A stretch of 64,000 nt of DNA from Streptococcus oralis Uo5 (GTDB taxonomy: Bacteria > Bacillota > Bacilli > Lactobacillales > Streptococcaceae), in the NCBI RefSeq assembly GCF_000253155.1, contig NC_015291.1:467001-531000 (forward strand). Reading direction: 5' to 3'. The translations under genes were made by a program, and so were the position numbers. Shown here piece after piece: positions 62,249 through 64,000 of this stretch (position 1 is its first letter; every line of letters starts with the position of its first letter). The notes beneath the pieces were generated by a model that saw nothing but the letters and a program-made list of their open reading frames with translations, did not search any database and was not told the DNA's origin.

Positions 62249-62881
62249 ATGTTAAAAAGAATAAGAAACTATTATAAAAACAAACCAACTCAAGCTGTCC
62301 TAATGCTCATAGTTCTTATTTGGTCAGTATATGAGATTGGTGCGACCAGCTTGGCAAGTAACTCGGCATTAACTAAGGAATTCATGCATAGTCGGTATGT
62401 TATAGTTTGGCCAATGGTAGATAAGAAAATGAAATTATACCATTATGCGGAAGAATGGACTAATGACGTTTTAGTTGGAATGATGCATTTAGACTATGGA
62501 AATATAAGAATAACTAGTTTTCCTAAAAAATGGGAGAGTGAAGCTGAAGTTTACTATACGCTGTCTCAGGATGAGTATGCTGATAGAGTATATTTTTTCT
62601 TAGACGAGCCAATTTCCAAAGCCTATATCAGCAGATTAGAACAAAATTATTATTTGATTTCAAAGAATGCAGTTGCTATTAAAGAGGAAACAGGTAAAAC
62701 GGTTGAACAGTTAGTTCAAGAAGTGGGGAATGCAAGGAAAACCTTCTTATCAGCTCTTGGAAAGATGAAAATCCTTCGTTTGGTCTATTTGATTCTTCGT
62801 ATGATAGTATTGTTGCAGTGTATCAGGTGGTCGGGTCAGCGTAGAAAAAGGAAAGAGAACGAAATTTTGCAGAATAGATAG
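62249..62881 (+). CDS. Membrane protein with two terminal helices, unknown function
   Basis: A 210-residue protein with a basic start, a helix at about 15-35 and a second hydrophobic segment at about 173-190, flanking an extracytoplasmic domain of about 130 residues. A basic tail (RRKRKENE) closes it. GGAGAG is six bases before ATG 62249. No family recognised. Position in the fragment field suggests an immunity-type protein or a relic. Confidence 0.55.
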   Translation: MLKRIRNYYKNKPTQAVLMLIVLIWSVYEIGATSLASNSALTKEFMHSRYVIVWPMVDKKMKLYHYAEEWTNDVLVGMMHLDYGNIRITSFPKKWESEAEVYYTLSQDEYADRVYFFLDEPISKAYISRLEQNYYLISKNAVAIKEETGKTVEQLVQEVGNARKTFLSALGKMKILRLVYLILRMIVLLQCIRWSGQRRKRKENEILQNR

Positions 62882-63074
62882 AGCTCCAAAAAGGTATGAT
62901 GATAAAGAGCTTCCAAACAATCAAACAGATATTCATTTGGTAAAGAATGGAATTGTTGTCAGTTACAAAGGGGAAAAAGTTTTTAATGTGACTAATAACG
63001 AGTCCTACACGATCACTATCACCAATGTAGACGACAAACCAGCTTACTTTGAAGCTCAAGTGGTGGATAGGTAA
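62841..63074 (+). pseudogene. Orphan C-terminal fragment repeating TITITNVD
   Basis: A frame different from the preceding gene reads DKELPNNQTDIHLVKNGIVV and onward, and ends [22 protein letters not shown] and a stop at 63072-63074. It is about 90 percent identical over its last 26 codons to the fragment at 61982-62068. No start codon. It is the remnant of one arm of a duplication. Confidence 0.5.
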
Positions 63075-63080
63075 CATTTC

Positions 63081-63105
63081 AGCTCTTAAATGAGGGCTTT
63101 TTTAG
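63081..63105 (+). terminator. Weak terminator before ddl
   Basis: AGCTCT and AGGGCT pair (with G-U) around TAAATG, followed by TTTTTTT. Confidence 0.5.
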
Positions 63106-63112
63106 ATACAAG

Positions 63113-63141
63113 TTTCAAAAAAGAAGCAAATATGATATACT
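63113..63141 (+). promoter_or_regulatory. Promoter of ddl
   Basis: TTTCAA (63113-63118), a 17-bp spacer and TATACT (63136-63141) lie 38 bp before the start codon. Confidence 0.6.
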
Positions 63142-63178
63142 AAAGAACGAGTATTCTATTAGAATTAGGACAAGCAAT

Positions 63179-64000
63179 ATGAAACAAACGATTATTCTTT
63201 TATACGGTGGACGGAGTGCAGAGCGTGAAGTCTCTGTCCTTTCAGCTGAAAGTGTGATGCGTGCGGTCAACTACGACCGTTTCACAGTCAAGACTTTCTT
63301 CATTAGCCAGTCAGGTGACTTTATCAAAACGCAAGAATTTAGCCAGACCCCAGGTCAAGAGGATCGTCTCATGACCAATGCAACTATTGACTGGAACAAG
63401 AAAATAGCGCCAAGTTCCATCTATGAAGAAGGTGCAGTGGTCTTTCCAGTTCTTCATGGCCCAATGGGAGAGGATGGCTCTGTTCAAGGATTCTTAGAAG
63501 TTTTGAAAATGCCTTACGTTGGTTGTAACATCTTGTCATCCAGCCTTGCCATGGATAAAATCACGACCAAGCGTGTCTTGGAGTCTGCAGGGATTGCCCA
63601 AGTACCTTATGTGGCTATCGTCGAAGGAGACGATGTGACTGCTAAAATCGCTGAAGTTGAAGAAAAATTGACTTACCCAGTCTTCACGAAGCCGTCAAAC
63701 ATGGGTTCAAGTGTCGGTATTTCTAAGTCTGAAAACCATGAGGAACTACGCCAAGCTTTGGAGCTTGCCTTTCAATATGACAGCCGTGTCTTAGTAGAGC
63801 AAGGGGTGAATGCTCGTGAAATCGAGGTTGGTCTCTTGGGCAACTACGATGTGAAGAGCACGCTTCCTGGTGAAGTGGTCAAGGATGTTGCCTTTTATGA
63901 CTATGATGCCAAATATATCGATAACAAGATTACCATGGACATCCCAGCCAAGATTAGTGATGATGTAGTAGCTGTCATGCGTCATAATGCAGAAACTGCC
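63179..64000 (+). CDS. ddl: D-alanine--D-alanine ligase (3' end outside the window)
   Basis: Ddl makes the D-Ala-D-Ala dipeptide of peptidoglycan precursors. The 274 codons present cover the N-terminal and central ATP-grasp domains: [26 protein letters not shown], and [15 protein letters not shown] 63179 follows AGGA at a rather long spacing. It is the next gene after recR-type neighbours in pneumococcus, and the T7SS locus is inserted between recR and ddl. The end lies beyond 64000. Confidence 0.95.
   Translation, partial: MKQTIILLYGGRSAEREVSVLSAESVMRAVNYDRFTVKTFFISQSGDFIKTQEFSQTPGQEDRLMTNATIDWNKKIAPSSIYEEGAVVFPVLHGPMGEDGSVQGFLEVLKMPYVGCNILSSSLAMDKITTKRVLESAGIAQVPYVAIVEGDDVTAKIAEVEEKLTYPVFTKPSNMGSSVGISKSENHEELRQALELAFQYDSRVLVEQGVNAREIEVGLLGNYDVKSTLPGEVVKDVAFYDYDAKYIDNKITMDIPAKISDDVVAVMRHNAETA

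Overview
The window is chromosome of a mitis-group Streptococcus (S. mitis, S. oralis or a close pneumococcal relative). This rests on moderate-to-low GC, three BOX elements, and pneumococcus-like gene neighbourhoods: prmA-rsmE-pepF, nrdR-dnaB-dnaI-nitroreductase-der, secA-aroF-aroF-acpS-alr-recG, a nan sialic-acid locus, and pbp2B-recR-ddl. Sequence alone does not settle the species. No rRNA, tRNA or CRISPR array was seen.

Layout. 1-5.7 kb: a small membrane protein, a GNAT acetyltransferase, prmA, rsmE, pepF and a lipoprotein. 6.0-12.7 kb: an AT-rich array of six related lipoprotein genes (two broken) that ends in an intact alpha/beta-hydrolase (lipase) protein followed by two small helical proteins. 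12.8-25.9 kb: housekeeping genes, namely an aquaporin, queCDEF with a probable preQ1-type leader, trxA, a MarR regulator beside lrgAB, an ABC/GntR unit, nrdR, dnaB, dnaI, a nitroreductase and der. 26-37 kb: a TPM/LemA pair, a HEAT-repeat protein, secA, two tandem DAHP synthases, acpS, alr and recG. 37.5-52.6 kb: sialic-acid acquisition and catabolism, consisting of an acetyl esterase, an LPXTG sialidase, nanE, an ABC importer, YhcH and YesL-like proteins, N-acetylneuraminate lyase, a ROK kinase and an RpiR regulator. This block is interrupted by the scar of a mobile element that left a methyltransferase. 52.8-55.5 kb: pbp2B and recR. 55.7-63.1 kb: a second accessory locus with two Lap-like helical proteins, an LXG protein, three tandem immunity-like genes, two anchored paralogues and a graveyard of immunity fragments. 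63.2 kb to the end: ddl, cut by the window edge.

The most interesting content is the pair of type VII secretion (T7SSb) toxin loci. The second has the classical order: helical partners, then an LXG protein with N-terminal targeting and C-terminal toxin domains, then immunity genes. The first is its mirror image: immunity lipoproteins, then a protein with an N-terminal lipase domain and a C-terminal helical domain, then helical partners. This matches the reverse-domain lipase toxin TslA with its TilA and TlaA proteins known from Staphylococcus aureus. Between the lipoprotein genes lie three fossil stubs of the toxin 5' end. They show that the array grew by accretion of whole immunity-toxin modules whose toxins were later lost.

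The sialic-acid genes appear to be one regulon. Three promoters carry the same two boxes at identical distances from the -10 element, with CcpA-type cre sites on top. The T7SS machinery itself is not in the window.
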